A DNA stretch of 64,000 bases, from contig JANINQ010000001.1 in assembly GCA_024508675.1 (NCBI GenBank), positions 499,162-563,161 of the forward strand. Direction: 5' to 3'. The notes beneath the pieces are model-generated. The model worked only from the letters and a program-made list of their open reading frames with translations. It made no database searches and was not told where the DNA came from. Positions 17,392-27,050 of this stretch are shown here, one piece after another. The DNA comes from Afipia sp. (GTDB lineage Bacteria > Pseudomonadota > Alphaproteobacteria > Rhizobiales > Xanthobacteraceae). Position 1 is the first letter of the stretch; each line of letters begins with the position of its first letter. Made by a program: the position numbers and the translations under genes.

Positions 17392-19803
17392 TCAGGCGGA
17401 TTTCGCCAAGCGGACCTGAACTTCATCGGCGGTTGCCGGTGTGCCGCCCTCATGGGTCAGCGCCGTGAAGGTCGTGATCGGAGCAGGGCGTCCGACCAGA
17501 TAGCCCTGAACCTCGTTGCACAGTTCGGACTGCAGGAAGGCCAGTTCGGCCGGCGTCTCGACGCCTTCCGCCAGCACCGGCAGGCCGAGGCCACGGCCGA
17601 GACCCAGCACCGCGCGCACGATGGTCGCGGCCTGTTCGTTGGTGTTGACCGACTTGATGAACGATCCGTCGATCTTGATCTTGTCGAACGGGAAGGCGCG
17701 CAGATTCGACAGCGACGAATAGCCGGTGCCGAAATCGTCCATCGCGATATGCACACCGAGCGACTTGATGCGCCGGAGCGTATTGAGCGCGCGGTTGAGA
17801 TCGCGCACCAGTGCGGTTTCGGTGATCTCGAGTTCGAGCCGGTTCGGTGCAAGGCCGGTCGCAAGCAGCACTTCATGCACCAGTTGCACGAAGTTCTCGT
17901 TGTAGATCTGCACGGCGGAGACGTTGACGGCGATGGTCAGCGGCTTCGGCCAGGTCGCGGCCTGCCGGCAGGCTTCCCACAGCACCCATTCGCCGATGCC
18001 GAGAATGGCGCCGGTTTCTTCCGCGATCGGAATGAACACAGCCGGCGAGATCGAGCCGCGAGTCTTGTGAGTCCAGCGCAGCAGCGCCTCGAACCCGACA
18101 ACACTGCCGGTCTGGATGTCTCCCTGCGGCTGATAGACCAGACTGAACTCGCCGCGGCTTACCGCCTGACGCAGATCGTGCTCCAGCACGCGCCGGTCGT
18201 GGACTTCGGCGGCCATCTTCGCCTCGAAGAAACGATAGGTGGCGCGGCCTTCCATCTTGGCGCGATAGAGCGCCGTGTCTGCATGATTGAGCAGCGTCTC
18301 GCGGCTGTCTGCGTCATCCGGGCAGATCGCGATGCCGATGCTGCATGATGTCATGTTGTCGCTGTCCGACTTGTCGTCGTCGGGCCGCAGCGCATCGAGA
18401 AGCGTATCGGCGAGCTTGCCTGCTGCTGCGGGATTGGACAGGCCCGGCACCAGAATGGCGAATTCGTCGCCGCCGAGGCGCGCGACCATGCAGCTCTTGT
18501 CGAGGATCGCGGTGATACGCGCGGCGACGGATTGCAGCACCTTGTCGCCGGCGGCGTGTCCGAACAGATCGTTGACTTCCTTGAACCGGTCGAGGTCGAA
18601 GCACAGCACCGCGCACTTCTGTCCGCTGTCTTTTGCTGCCGCGATTTCATGATCGAGCCGCGCATGGAAGGTGCCGCGGTTCGGCAGCGAGGTCAGCGCA
18701 TCGTGATGCGCGAGATAGCGGATGTGCTGTTCGGCCTGCTTGCGGGCCTGCAGGTTGCGCACGGCGATGACGTGATGCGCCTCGCCGGCGAAATCGATCG
18801 GGCGCAGGATCAATTCGACCGGGATCATCGATCCATCGGTATGGCGCAGGTCGGCTTCGACAGGCTGGTTCGGCGCGTTCTGCAGTTTCGCGCGGACATC
18901 GGCATCGGGAATGAAGGTTTCGAGCTTCGCGCCGATCAGCTTGTCGGACGAGGAGCCGACCAGTTTGGCGAAGCTGGTGTTGGCGGTAACGGCAATGTCG
19001 CCGTCGCAGACCAGCAGGCCTTCGACCGCGGCATTGGCAAGGCCGCGCATGCGGTCCGCTTCGCGTGCCGACCGGCGTTGGTCGTGAATGTCGAGAGCGG
19101 CCGCGCCCACTGCCAGCAGGATGATCGCGAAGCTCGAGACGGCGACACCGATGGCAAGCCAGCCGGTGGGGATCGCGGCCTGAGGGATCGCGATGCTCGG
19201 GTCGGGAATGATCGTGACCGCGCCCATCGCCGTGAAATGATGGCTGCAGATCGCGAGCGTCAGCAGCAATGCGCCTGCTATCCGCCAGCGCTGTGAATTG
19301 CCGTGAAGGCCGGCCGGCAGCGCAGCCGCCCCGATCACCGTGCCGAGCAGGATGGAGGCGGCGACAAGCGCCCCGTCCCACAGGATGACGCCGCCGATCT
19401 GGAACGCGGCCATGCCGAGATAATGCATCGTGGCAATGCCGCCGCCGACAACAGCGCCGCCGAGCCACGGACCCAGCCGCCATCCCGGCAGCATCGCCAT
19501 GGCAAGGCCCGCCGCGGTGAGCAGGATCGCCGCCGCAAGCGACATCGCAGTGAGCGCGATGTTGTAGCCGCTTGGAATGCCGGGCGAATAGGCGAGCATC
19601 GCGATGAAATGCGTCGACCAGATGCCGAAGCCGGTCGAAATGGCGGAGATCGCGAGCCAGACCGGGCGCATCTGCCGTGTCGCATGCCGCGCATGCCGCA
19701 GCAGGCCGATGGCGGCGAGCGAAGCCAGGGTACAAATGACAGCCGCGAGACCCACGAGCCACAGATCGTGGGCAGTGGCGATACAATTGTAGATCTGGAA
19801 CAT
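17392..19803 (-). CDS. MHYT-PAS-GGDEF-EAL cyclic-di-GMP signalling protein
   Basis: Inner-membrane protein of 803 residues. The N-terminal MHYT sensor has about seven helices with the repeated metal-site motifs STHFIAM, MHYLGMAAF and SHHFTAMGA, proposed to bind copper or sense a diatomic gas. A PAS domain follows (about 270-380). The GGDEF domain has an intact ARLGGDEF near residue 443, but the inhibitory RxxD position reads DKSC, so product inhibition is probably absent. The EAL domain keeps FEALLRW near 571 and DDFGTGYSSL near 688, which suggests it can hydrolyse c-di-GMP. The start at 19803 is chosen because MFQIYN begins the first MHYT helix; the open frame runs further upstream without family sequence. 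Confidence 0.88.
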   Translation of the reverse strand: MFQIYNCIATAHDLWLVGLAAVICTLASLAAIGLLRHARHATRQMRPVWLAISAISTGFGIWSTHFIAMLAYSPGIPSGYNIALTAMSLAAAILLTAAGLAMAMLPGWRLGPWLGGAVVGGGIATMHYLGMAAFQIGGVILWDGALVAASILLGTVIGAAALPAGLHGNSQRWRIAGALLLTLAICSHHFTAMGAVTIIPDPSIAIPQAAIPTGWLAIGVAVSSFAIILLAVGAAALDIHDQRRSAREADRMRGLANAAVEGLLVCDGDIAVTANTSFAKLVGSSSDKLIGAKLETFIPDADVRAKLQNAPNQPVEADLRHTDGSMIPVELILRPIDFAGEAHHVIAVRNLQARKQAEQHIRYLAHHDALTSLPNRGTFHARLDHEIAAAKDSGQKCAVLCFDLDRFKEVNDLFGHAAGDKVLQSVAARITAILDKSCMVARLGGDEFAILVPGLSNPAAAGKLADTLLDALRPDDDKSDSDNMTSCSIGIAICPDDADSRETLLNHADTALYRAKMEGRATYRFFEAKMAAEVHDRRVLEHDLRQAVSRGEFSLVYQPQGDIQTGSVVGFEALLRWTHKTRGSISPAVFIPIAEETGAILGIGEWVLWEACRQAATWPKPLTIAVNVSAVQIYNENFVQLVHEVLLATGLAPNRLELEITETALVRDLNRALNTLRRIKSLGVHIAMDDFGTGYSSLSNLRAFPFDKIKIDGSFIKSVNTNEQAATIVRAVLGLGRGLGLPVLAEGVETPAELAFLQSELCNEVQGYLVGRPAPITTFTALTHEGGTPATADEVQVRLAKSA

Positions 19804-20070
19804 CGAACAGCCTGCACGCGAAATAAAACAAGAGCGTCGGCAGGTAGGGGGCAATTGCGTAAGAACGCGTAAATTCCCGGGACGGTGTTTGATCGATGCG
19901 GATGCGCGCGATCCGGATTTGTCAGATGCGGCGTGTGCGCGAGGCGAACAAATCAAAAAGCCGCTGCGGCGCAGGCGTTACTGTCGTGAACAGATCGTCA
20001 ATGCGGACTGCTGGATGACTAACGCCCGATCAACCATGTTGCGAACAGGTCATGAGACCTGTCGTTTTCT

Positions 20071-20346
20071 CTAGCGGTCGGCGCGGCTGACCACATCCAT
20101 CAGTTCGGCGATCTTGCGTCGCTGGTCGGCCTTGTCGCCCGAGTTGATCGCATGTTCCACGCAATGCGCGACGTGATCGCGCAGGATTTCTTCCTCGACC
20201 CGCCGCAGCGCCGTGCGCGCCGCCGCGATCTGCGTGACGATGTCGATGCAATAGCGATCGTCCTCGACCATTCCCGCGAGTCCGCGAACCTGGCCTTCGA
20301 TCCGTTTCAGCCTTTTCAGGCACGATGACTTGATTTCCTGTCGCAT
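20071..20346 (-). CDS. csoR: CsoR-type copper-sensing repressor
   Basis: A 91-residue all-helical metal-sensing repressor of the CsoR/RcnR family. The ligand set Cys33, His58 and Cys62 keeps the spacing of CsoR Cu(I) sites (Cys, +25 His, +29 Cys). The N-terminal [16 protein letters not shown] segment is the family signature for the DNA-binding face. The gene is divergent from the copper ATPase gene, with 51 bases between starts, and a palindrome typical of CsoR operators lies in that gap. The expected logic is that apo-CsoR represses and Cu(I) binding releases the DNA. The ligand pattern argues against the nickel/cobalt (RcnR) and formaldehyde (FrmR) branches. Confidence 0.88.
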   Translation of the reverse strand: MRQEIKSSCLKRLKRIEGQVRGLAGMVEDDRYCIDIVTQIAAARTALRRVEEEILRDHVAHCVEHAINSGDKADQRRKIAELMDVVSRADR

Positions 20347-20355
20347 GGCGTACTA

Positions 20356-20374
20356 TATACCCCTATAGGGTATA
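20356..20374. promoter_or_regulatory. CsoR-type operator between csoR and copA
   Basis: The sequence TATACCCCTATAGGGTATA is a near-perfect palindrome built from a C-run and a G-run around a short AT centre, the form expected of CsoR operators. It lies 9 bases from the csoR start and 23 bases before the copA start, where it would overlap both promoters. Binding is inferred from form and context. Confidence 0.75.
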
Positions 20375-20397
20375 GATTGCAAGCGAGGATTGGGTTG

Positions 20398-22812
20398 ATG
20401 GCTTCACCGGTGAATCAGGAAAAGCAGGCGGGCAGTTGCTGCGGCGGCCACGGCCACAAGCACGCTCACGCAGACCATCATTCCCATGCAGCAGGCCACG
20501 GTCACACTGATGCAGATCAAGCCGGCAAGGCGATCGACCCTGTCTGCGGCATGACCGTCACCATCGCGACGGCGAAGCATCGCTTCACATACAAGGGGCA
20601 GGAGCACTTCTTCTGCTCCGCAGGCTGCCGCACCAAGTTTGAAGGCAACCCGGAGAAATATCTCGCGCCGAAGTCGGCGCAGCCGGAAGAGAAGATGCCG
20701 GAAGGCACGATCTACACCTGCCCGATGCATCCCGAGGTGCGTCAGGTCGGGCCGGGAAGCTGCCCGATCTGCGGCATGGCGCTCGAACCCGAGACTGTCT
20801 CGCTGGACGACAAGCCCGATCCCGAACTGATCGACATGACGCGGCGGTTCTGGATCGGGCTCGCGCTGACATTGCCGGTGTTCGTGCTGGAGATGATCGT
20901 ACATCTCGGCGGCATCCAGCTTCTGGACCCGCAGACATCGAACTGGCTGGGCTTCGCGCTGGCGACACCGGTGGTGCTGTGGGCCGGATGGCCGTTCTTC
21001 GTGCGCGGCTGGCAGTCGGTGAAGACGCGCAATCTCAACATGTTCACGCTGATCGCGATGGGTACCGGCGTCGCCTACATCTACAGCGTGGTGGCGACAT
21101 TCGCGCCGCAGGTGTTTCCGCAGGCTTTCCGCGATCATCACGGCGCGGTCGCGGTGTATTTCGAGGCCGCTGCCGTCATCACCGTTCTGGTGCTGCTCGG
21201 GCAGGTGCTCGAACTGCGCGCCCGCGCGCAGACGTCAGGTGCGATCCGGGCGCTTCTCGGGCTTGCTCCGAAGACAGCGCGGCGCATCGGTGCCAATGGC
21301 GACGAAGACATCGACATTGAAGCCATCGCGGTCGGCGACCTGCTCCGCGTGCGCCCCGGCGAGAAGGTGCCGGTGGACGGCGTGGTCACGGAAGGCTCCT
21401 CGCTTGTCGATGAATCCCTTGTGACCGGCGAGTCGATGCCGGTGAAGAAAGCCGTCGATGCGAAGGTGATCGGCGGCACCGTCAACCAGAGCGGCGGGCT
21501 TGTGGTCCGCGCCGAGAAGATCGGACGCGACACCATGCTGGCGCGGATTGTCGATCTGGTGGCGCGGGCACAGCGCTCGCGCGCGCCGGTGCAGCGTCTG
21601 GCCGATCAGGTCGCGGGCTGGTTCGTGCCGGTGGTGATCGCGGCGGCGCTGGCGGCTTTCGCGGCGTGGGCCGTGTTCGGTCCCGATCCGCGCTTCACTT
21701 ACGCGCTGGTCGCCGCCGTCACCGTGCTGATTATTGCTTGTCCCTGTGCGCTGGGTCTTGCGACGCCGATGTCGATCATGGTTGGTGTCGGTCGCGGGGC
21801 GCGCTCCGGCATTCTCATTCGCGATGCCGAAGCGCTGGAGCGGATGGAGAAGGTCGATACGCTGGTGATCGACAAGACCGGCACCCTGACCGAAGGCAAG
21901 CCGAAGGTGGTGGCGGTTGTTGCGACCAGCGGAATCGAGCGCAGCGAATTGCTGCGGCTTGCCGCCAGCGTGGAGCGGGCGAGCGAACATCCTCTGGCTT
22001 TCGCGATCCTGAATGCGGCGAAGGAAGAAAACCTGGCACTGTCCGACGTGCAGGACTTCGACTCGCCGGTGGGCAAGGGCGCGATGGGCACGGCCGATGG
22101 CCGCCGCATTGTGATCGGCAATGCCGTGATCATGCAGCAGGACAATATCGATACGTCTGCGCTGGAAAATGATGCGCGCGAGCAGCGCGAACGCGGCGCC
22201 ACCGCAATCTATGTCGCGGTCGATGGCCGCGCCGCGGGCGTGATCGCGATTGCCGATCCGGTCAAGCCGAGTGCGCCTGAAGCGCTGAAGCAGTTGCGCG
22301 CGAACGGCCTGCGCATTGTCATGCTGACCGGCGATAATGTCACCACGGCGCAGACGGTGGCGAAGACGCTCGGCATCACCGAGGTGGAGGCCGACGTGCT
22401 TCCGGAGCGCAAGAGCGATGTGGTCACAAAGCTGCGCGGTCAAGGCCGCGTGGTGGCCATGGCCGGCGACGGCATCAACGATGCGCCGGCGCTCGCGGCT
22501 GCGGATGTCGGCATCGCCATGGGCAGCGGTACCGACGTCGCGATCGAGAGCGCGGGCATCACCCTCCTGCGCGGCGACCTGATGGGGCTTGTGGAGGCCC
22601 GGCAATTGTCGCGCGCCACCATGCGCAACATTCGCCAGAACCTTGTGTTTGCATTCCTCTACAACGCCGCGGGCATTCCGGTGGCGGCGGGCGTGCTCTA
22701 TCCGGTGTTCGGCATCCTGCTGTCGCCGATGCTGGGGGCGGCGGCCATGGCGCTGTCGTCGGTCAGTGTGATCGGGAATGCGCTGCGGCTGTCGCGGTTG
22801 CGGCTGCATTAG
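20398..22812 (+). CDS. copA: Copper-exporting P1B-type ATPase
   Basis: Inner-membrane Cu(I) efflux ATPase of 804 residues. Instead of the usual HMA repeats, the N-terminus has a His-rich stretch (about 11-42, many HGH/HADHH units), a YHS domain (DPVCGM ... [11 protein letters not shown]) and a metal-binding unit with CPMHPEV and CPICGMAL. The core has eight predicted helices with the CPC transport motif ([12 protein letters not shown], near 445), the phosphorylation site [11 protein letters not shown] near 491, SEHPLA, and [10 protein letters not shown] near 689. GAGGA 8 bases upstream supports the ATG at 20398; a TTG at 20377 is less likely. It is divergent from csoR and should be derepressed by copper. 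Silver transport is also possible for the subfamily. Confidence 0.93.
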   Translation: MASPVNQEKQAGSCCGGHGHKHAHADHHSHAAGHGHTDADQAGKAIDPVCGMTVTIATAKHRFTYKGQEHFFCSAGCRTKFEGNPEKYLAPKSAQPEEKMPEGTIYTCPMHPEVRQVGPGSCPICGMALEPETVSLDDKPDPELIDMTRRFWIGLALTLPVFVLEMIVHLGGIQLLDPQTSNWLGFALATPVVLWAGWPFFVRGWQSVKTRNLNMFTLIAMGTGVAYIYSVVATFAPQVFPQAFRDHHGAVAVYFEAAAVITVLVLLGQVLELRARAQTSGAIRALLGLAPKTARRIGANGDEDIDIEAIAVGDLLRVRPGEKVPVDGVVTEGSSLVDESLVTGESMPVKKAVDAKVIGGTVNQSGGLVVRAEKIGRDTMLARIVDLVARAQRSRAPVQRLADQVAGWFVPVVIAAALAAFAAWAVFGPDPRFTYALVAAVTVLIIACPCALGLATPMSIMVGVGRGARSGILIRDAEALERMEKVDTLVIDKTGTLTEGKPKVVAVVATSGIERSELLRLAASVERASEHPLAFAILNAAKEENLALSDVQDFDSPVGKGAMGTADGRRIVIGNAVIMQQDNIDTSALENDAREQRERGATAIYVAVDGRAAGVIAIADPVKPSAPEALKQLRANGLRIVMLTGDNVTTAQTVAKTLGITEVEADVLPERKSDVVTKLRGQGRVVAMAGDGINDAPALAAADVGIAMGSGTDVAIESAGITLLRGDLMGLVEARQLSRATMRNIRQNLVFAFLYNAAGIPVAAGVLYPVFGILLSPMLGAAAMALSSVSVIGNALRLSRLRLH

Positions 22813-23704
22813 CGCGGGCGGCAATCTCCCGGTCGAGCTGCATCGCAAGCTCCGGACTGACCTCCGTCATCGGCAGGCGCAGTTCGGGGCTGTCGATCAA
22901 TCCGGTTCGCCACAGCCAGTGCTTGATCGGCGCCGGGCTCGGCTCGGAGAACAGCAGCTTTGTCAGGTGAGAGACGGTCTGCCAGCGCCTGAGCGCGGCA
23001 TCGTGGTTGCCTGATGTGAGCAACTGGATGACCGACGCAAACGCATCTGTTTCGATATGCGCCGACGCGAGAATGGCGCCGTCCGCACCATCGACGAGCG
23101 CATCATAGGTGTGCGCATCCTCGCCGCTCAGCACGGCAAACCGGGCCGGACGCTTGCGCTGCAATTCGATGGATTGTGCGCGGATGGCGCAGCAGTCCTT
23201 CAGTCCGGCGATGTTCGGATGCTCCGCGAGTTGCAGCATGGCGTCGTTGCCGAGATTGACGCCGGTCCGGTAGGGGATGTTGTAGATCATCACCGGATGG
23301 GTGGCCTGATCGGCCAACGCGCTGAAATGCCGGATCATCCCGGTTTGCGTCGGCCGCGAATAATAAGGGCAGGAGATCAGGTAGCCGTCGATCGGCCATC
23401 CGGCCGTTCGTTCCAGCGTATCCAGCAGTTCCCGCGTGTCGCTGCCGGACAGCCCGAGGCAGACCGGAAGTTCCTCGCGAATGCCGCTGACTTCGTCGCG
23501 CACGATGGTGACCAGCCGTGCGGTTTCGTCCGGCGCAAGCGTGAGGCCTTCGCCGGTCGTGGCCGCGAGAATCATGCCGTCGATCGGCAGGCTGCCGTAG
23601 TGGCGGACCAGCCGCCGCAGCGACACCTCGTCGAGTTCTCCGTTGCGGAACGGCGTAATCAGCGGCAGCCACAGGCCCCGCAGGTGTGTTCGAAGGTCGG
23701 TCAT
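22763..23704 (-). CDS. Dihydrodipicolinate synthase family aldolase (DapA-like)
   Basis: A (beta/alpha)8 class I aldolase of 313 residues. The Schiff-base lysine is in IAGLKDC (Lys169), the catalytic tyrosine is Tyr141, and YNIPYR keeps the arginine (Arg146) that binds the aspartate-semialdehyde carboxylate in true DapA. TTGEG (49-53) matches the pyruvate-binding loop. This favours 4-hydroxy-tetrahydrodipicolinate synthase activity for lysine and diaminopimelate, but related pyruvate aldolases and a second dapA elsewhere remain possible. GGAGATGG upstream supports the start at 23704. Its 3' end overlaps the convergent copA by 50 bases. A terminator-like hairpin lies about 45 bases upstream of the start on the same strand. 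Confidence 0.82.
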   Translation of the reverse strand: MTDLRTHLRGLWLPLITPFRNGELDEVSLRRLVRHYGSLPIDGMILAATTGEGLTLAPDETARLVTIVRDEVSGIREELPVCLGLSGSDTRELLDTLERTAGWPIDGYLISCPYYSRPTQTGMIRHFSALADQATHPVMIYNIPYRTGVNLGNDAMLQLAEHPNIAGLKDCCAIRAQSIELQRKRPARFAVLSGEDAHTYDALVDGADGAILASAHIETDAFASVIQLLTSGNHDAALRRWQTVSHLTKLLFSEPSPAPIKHWLWRTGLIDSPELRLPMTEVSPELAMQLDREIAARANAAATATAAAHSRSH

Positions 23705-23745
23705 TATTCCATCTCCATCAGGAAAAGCGGAGACGGGACAAAACA

Positions 23746-23774
23746 AAAACCCCGTCCTCGCGGCGGGGTTTGGG
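23746..23774 (-). terminator. Terminator-like hairpin in the leader of the DapA-like gene
   Basis: AACCCCG and CGGGGTT pair around a 9-base GC-rich loop. Read on the minus strand a T-rich stretch follows, as in an intrinsic terminator, but the next gene (the DapA-like aldolase) starts only 42 bases on. It may end an upstream small transcript or act as an attenuator. Which one cannot be decided from sequence. Confidence 0.45.
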
Positions 23775-23815
23775 ATCGGGCTTGAGCGAGACAATTATCG
23801 CGCGCGTCGATCTCC

Positions 23816-23839
23816 AGTCCCCGGGCGGGGACCTTTTTT
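23816..23839 (+). terminator. Intrinsic terminator-like hairpin with U-tract
   Basis: GTCCCC and GGGGAC enclose a short GGGC-type loop and are followed by C and then six T on the plus strand. No plus-strand gene ends nearby, so it may end an unannotated short transcript that starts in 23700-23800. Confidence 0.5.
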
Positions 23840-23916
23840 CGACAGCATTGCGGATGACTTCACGATCATGTGCCGAGAGTGGTTTGAAGAGGCTACGTTG
23901 TCAACGTCATGAAAAA

Positions 23917-23947
23917 AGGCCGGGCTAAAGAGCCCGGCCTGTTTAGT
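23917..23947 (-). terminator. Strong intrinsic terminator
   Basis: GGCCGGGCT and AGCCCGGCC form a nine-pair GC-rich stem around a 4-base loop. On the minus strand six T follow directly; the plus strand also has a T-rich stretch after the stem. It would end the candidate small RNA or read-through from the lysR gene about 210 bases upstream. Confidence 0.75.
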
Positions 23948-24085
23948 TTTTGGCCACGTGAGGCCGACACAATCACCTTCCAAGAGGGATAACTGAGCGC
24001 GCGTCTCGCTGGAGGAGGGGGACAGTGCGCAAAACGCTCATTCAGTGTGAGGAGAGTATGGTCCGCGATTTCCCATGCGGACAAC
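23917..24085 (-). ncRNA. Candidate small RNA with anti-Shine-Dalgarno tract
   Basis: The minus strand here shows a hairpin at the 5' side (GTCCGC/GCGGAC, 24061-24081), a single-stranded CCCCCTCCTCC tract near 24012-24024, and a strong intrinsic terminator at the 3' end. Exposed CU-rich anti-Shine-Dalgarno tracts are a known feature of several alphaproteobacterial regulatory RNA families. No protein family resemblance is seen in the small frames. I do not recognise a named RNA, and the 5' end is a guess. Confidence 0.35.
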
Positions 24086-24117
24086 TCCGATCCCGGTATG
24101 TCAGTCATGCTCAGGGT

Positions 24118-24145
24118 GCGGGCTCAAACATGCGTTTGAACCCGC
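24118..24145 (-). terminator. Hairpin directly after the lysR stop
   Basis: A stem with only one mismatched pair (GCGGG-TCAAAC against GTTTGA-CCCGC) and an ATGC loop lies 11 bases after the LysR stop codon. There is no U-tract, so it could be a weak terminator or a 3'-end stabiliser. Confidence 0.45.
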
Positions 24146-24155
24146 GAATGAGCCG

Positions 24156-25079
24156 TCAGGACGGCCAACGCTGCGCCTTACTCACGATAAAATCACGGAA
24201 AACCTGCACGCGCGCGACGGACTTCAATTCTTCGGGATAAACAAAATACGTATCCAATTGAATCGAGTCGGCCTCGCTGAAGAGCTGCACAAGGCGGTTG
24301 TTATCTTCAACCAGATAATCTGGCAGCGCAGCAATTCCGAGGCCCTGCTGGCAGGCCCGCACGAGGCCCAGAATATTATTGACCTTGAACACGGGATCGC
24401 GCGGGCCGGAGCCGTTGCGGTTGGCGTCGATCAGCCAGTTCCGGTTCTGCAGGTGCTGCGGCACGTTCTGGTCGCTGAGCACGATGATGCGGTGCGAATC
24501 GAGTTCGTCCAGCGTGCGCGGCGTGCCGTGGCGCTTGACGTATTCCGGCGAGCAGTAGGCGTGGAAGCCCATCGAGAACAGCTTGCGCTGGATGAGATCC
24601 GGCTGCGTCGGCTTGCGGGTGCGGATCGCCACATCCGCCTCGCGCATCGACAGGTCGAGTTCCTCGTCGGTGACGATCAGCGAAATGCGGATGTCCGGAT
24701 AAAGCGCGGTGAATTCGCCGAGCCGCGGAATCAGCCAGTTGATGCCGACGCCCGGCGTGGTGGTGACCTTGAGGTCGCCGCTCGGCCGCTCGCGGCTGTC
24801 GGTCAGCTTGGCGCGCGCCGCCTGCAACTGCATGAACACATCATGCGCGGTGCGGAACAAGAGGTCGCCCTGTTCGGTGAGGATCAGGCCGCGGGCGTGG
24901 CGGTGGAACAGCGAAACCGCCAGTTCCTGCTCCAGTGCGCTGACCTGACGGGACACCGCCGACTGCGACAGCCCGAGCTGTTCGCCTGCATGGGTAAAGC
25001 TTCCCGCTTCAGCAGCGGCGTGAAAGACCTTCAGCTTGTCCCAGTCCATATCACTTAATCCATCGCGTGTTCGAGGCAT
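24156..25079 (-). CDS. LysR family transcriptional regulator (co-transcribed with trxB)
   Basis: DNA-binding regulator of 307 residues. The winged helix-turn-helix is at the N-terminus (DWDKLKVFHAAAEAGSFTHAG, then LGLSQSAVSRQVSALEQ) and a periplasmic-binding-protein-like effector domain fills the rest (LKVTTTPGVGINWLIPRL). The ATG at 25079 is preceded by GGAG, which is embedded in the last codons of trxB, so the genes are translationally coupled. The trxB-lysR pairing makes a redox-linked role possible, but the effector is unknown. LysR proteins usually act on divergent neighbours, which this gene lacks, so its targets are probably elsewhere. Confidence 0.85.
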   Translation of the reverse strand: MPRTRDGLSDMDWDKLKVFHAAAEAGSFTHAGEQLGLSQSAVSRQVSALEQELAVSLFHRHARGLILTEQGDLLFRTAHDVFMQLQAARAKLTDSRERPSGDLKVTTTPGVGINWLIPRLGEFTALYPDIRISLIVTDEELDLSMREADVAIRTRKPTQPDLIQRKLFSMGFHAYCSPEYVKRHGTPRTLDELDSHRIIVLSDQNVPQHLQNRNWLIDANRNGSGPRDPVFKVNNILGLVRACQQGLGIAALPDYLVEDNNRLVQLFSEADSIQLDTYFVYPEELKSVARVQVFRDFIVSKAQRWPS

Positions 25080-25081
25080 GG

Positions 25082-26125
<1,044 letters not shown>

Positions 26126-26312
26126 TTAAAAGTGCATGACCGAATGTAGGCCATCCAGCGAGCTATGCAAGATATGCAACCCCTGTCGCGAAATTTTCCC
26201 CAATTAGCCAGAAGATAGGCATCTCACGAAATAAAATTGCGCAACGGCTGTTCGATGGCTAGAACAGTCCGGAAAGCCGGCCGGACAATCCCAGCCTACG
26301 GATGAGACACGC

Positions 26313-26795
26313 GTGTCAAAGAGCCTCGACGAAATCGACCTGAAAATACTCCATGAGATTCAGGCCGACGGCCGGATCACCAATGTGGAACTGGCCAAAC
26401 GGGTGGGAATCTCTCCGCCGCCCTGTCTGCGCCGGGTCCGGACGCTGGAGGAAGAGGGCTATATCCTTGGCTATCGCGGGCTGCTCAACCCGGCCTCGCT
26501 CGGCTTCGATGTGACGGTGTTCGCGTCGGTCCATCTGTCCAGCCAGGCGGACGCGGATCTGCGCGCCTTCGAGGAATTCGTGCGCAAGGAGCCGCTGGTG
26601 CGCGAATGCTGGATGCTGTCGGGCGAGATCGATTTCATCCTCAAATGCGTCGCGCCGGACATGGGGACGTTTCAGAATTTCGTCTCGCATCTCACCGCCG
26701 CGCCGCATGTGCGCAACGTGCGCACCTCGCTGGTGCTGCACAATTCCAAGGACGCGCCGGATGTCCCGCTGGAATTGAAGGTGCCGCAGGGCTGA
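26313..26795 (+). CDS. Lrp/AsnC family transcriptional regulator
   Basis: A 160-residue feast-or-famine regulator. The N-terminal helix-turn-helix begins LDEIDLKILHEIQADGRIT and includes LAKRVGISPPPCLRRVRTL. The C-terminal RAM ligand-binding domain includes VTVFASVHLSS and ECWMLSGEIDFILKC. The SPPPCLRR pattern is that of Lrp proper rather than AsnC. The start is GTG at 26313 with only a weak GGATGAG upstream; no ATG fits. It is divergent from trxB. It is likely a global or local sensor of leucine or other amino acids, though the target genes cannot be read here. Confidence 0.86.
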   Translation: MSKSLDEIDLKILHEIQADGRITNVELAKRVGISPPPCLRRVRTLEEEGYILGYRGLLNPASLGFDVTVFASVHLSSQADADLRAFEEFVRKEPLVRECWMLSGEIDFILKCVAPDMGTFQNFVSHLTAAPHVRNVRTSLVLHNSKDAPDVPLELKVPQG

Positions 26796-26817
26796 GGCTG
26801 GTCGTGGTTTTCGGTTT

Positions 26818-26943
26818 ATGGGTCGTCCCGGCGAAGGCCGGGACCCATAGCCCCTACACTCTCGTTTTTTAGCGAAACGGCTAACGTCTTCCCAGAACAA
26901 TGCCGGCAGGGAGTATGGATCCCGGCCTTCGCCGGGACGACTG
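26818..26943. repeat. Paired palindromic repeat, family A (copy 1)
   Basis: Two inverted copies of a palindrome with core CCCGGCGAAGGCCGGGA lie at 26825-26850 and 26917-26940, facing each other about 65 bases apart. Each half is itself a hairpin. The same unit recurs at 41788-41911 and in short form near 56218. This is a REP/BIME-like intergenic element. Confidence 0.8.
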
Positions 26944-27050
26944 AGAGACATAGAGGGCATTCGGCGCGAGACGTTTTTCTTCGCGATCCATTACTCTAAA
27001 AGCCCTTTGCCGGGCGCGTGACTTGCGCCTCATTGCGTAAAGGGGCTGAC

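Noticed and set aside
23893-24108. 71-codon minus-strand frame through the candidate small RNA
   Set aside because: It reads through the intrinsic terminator hairpin at 23917-23947 and has no recognisable pattern.
24025-24240. 71-codon plus-strand frame starting GTG after a strong GGAGG
   Set aside because: It overlaps the 3' end of lysR and has no family resemblance; the purine-rich stretch is better explained as the complement of the CU-rich tract of the candidate small RNA.
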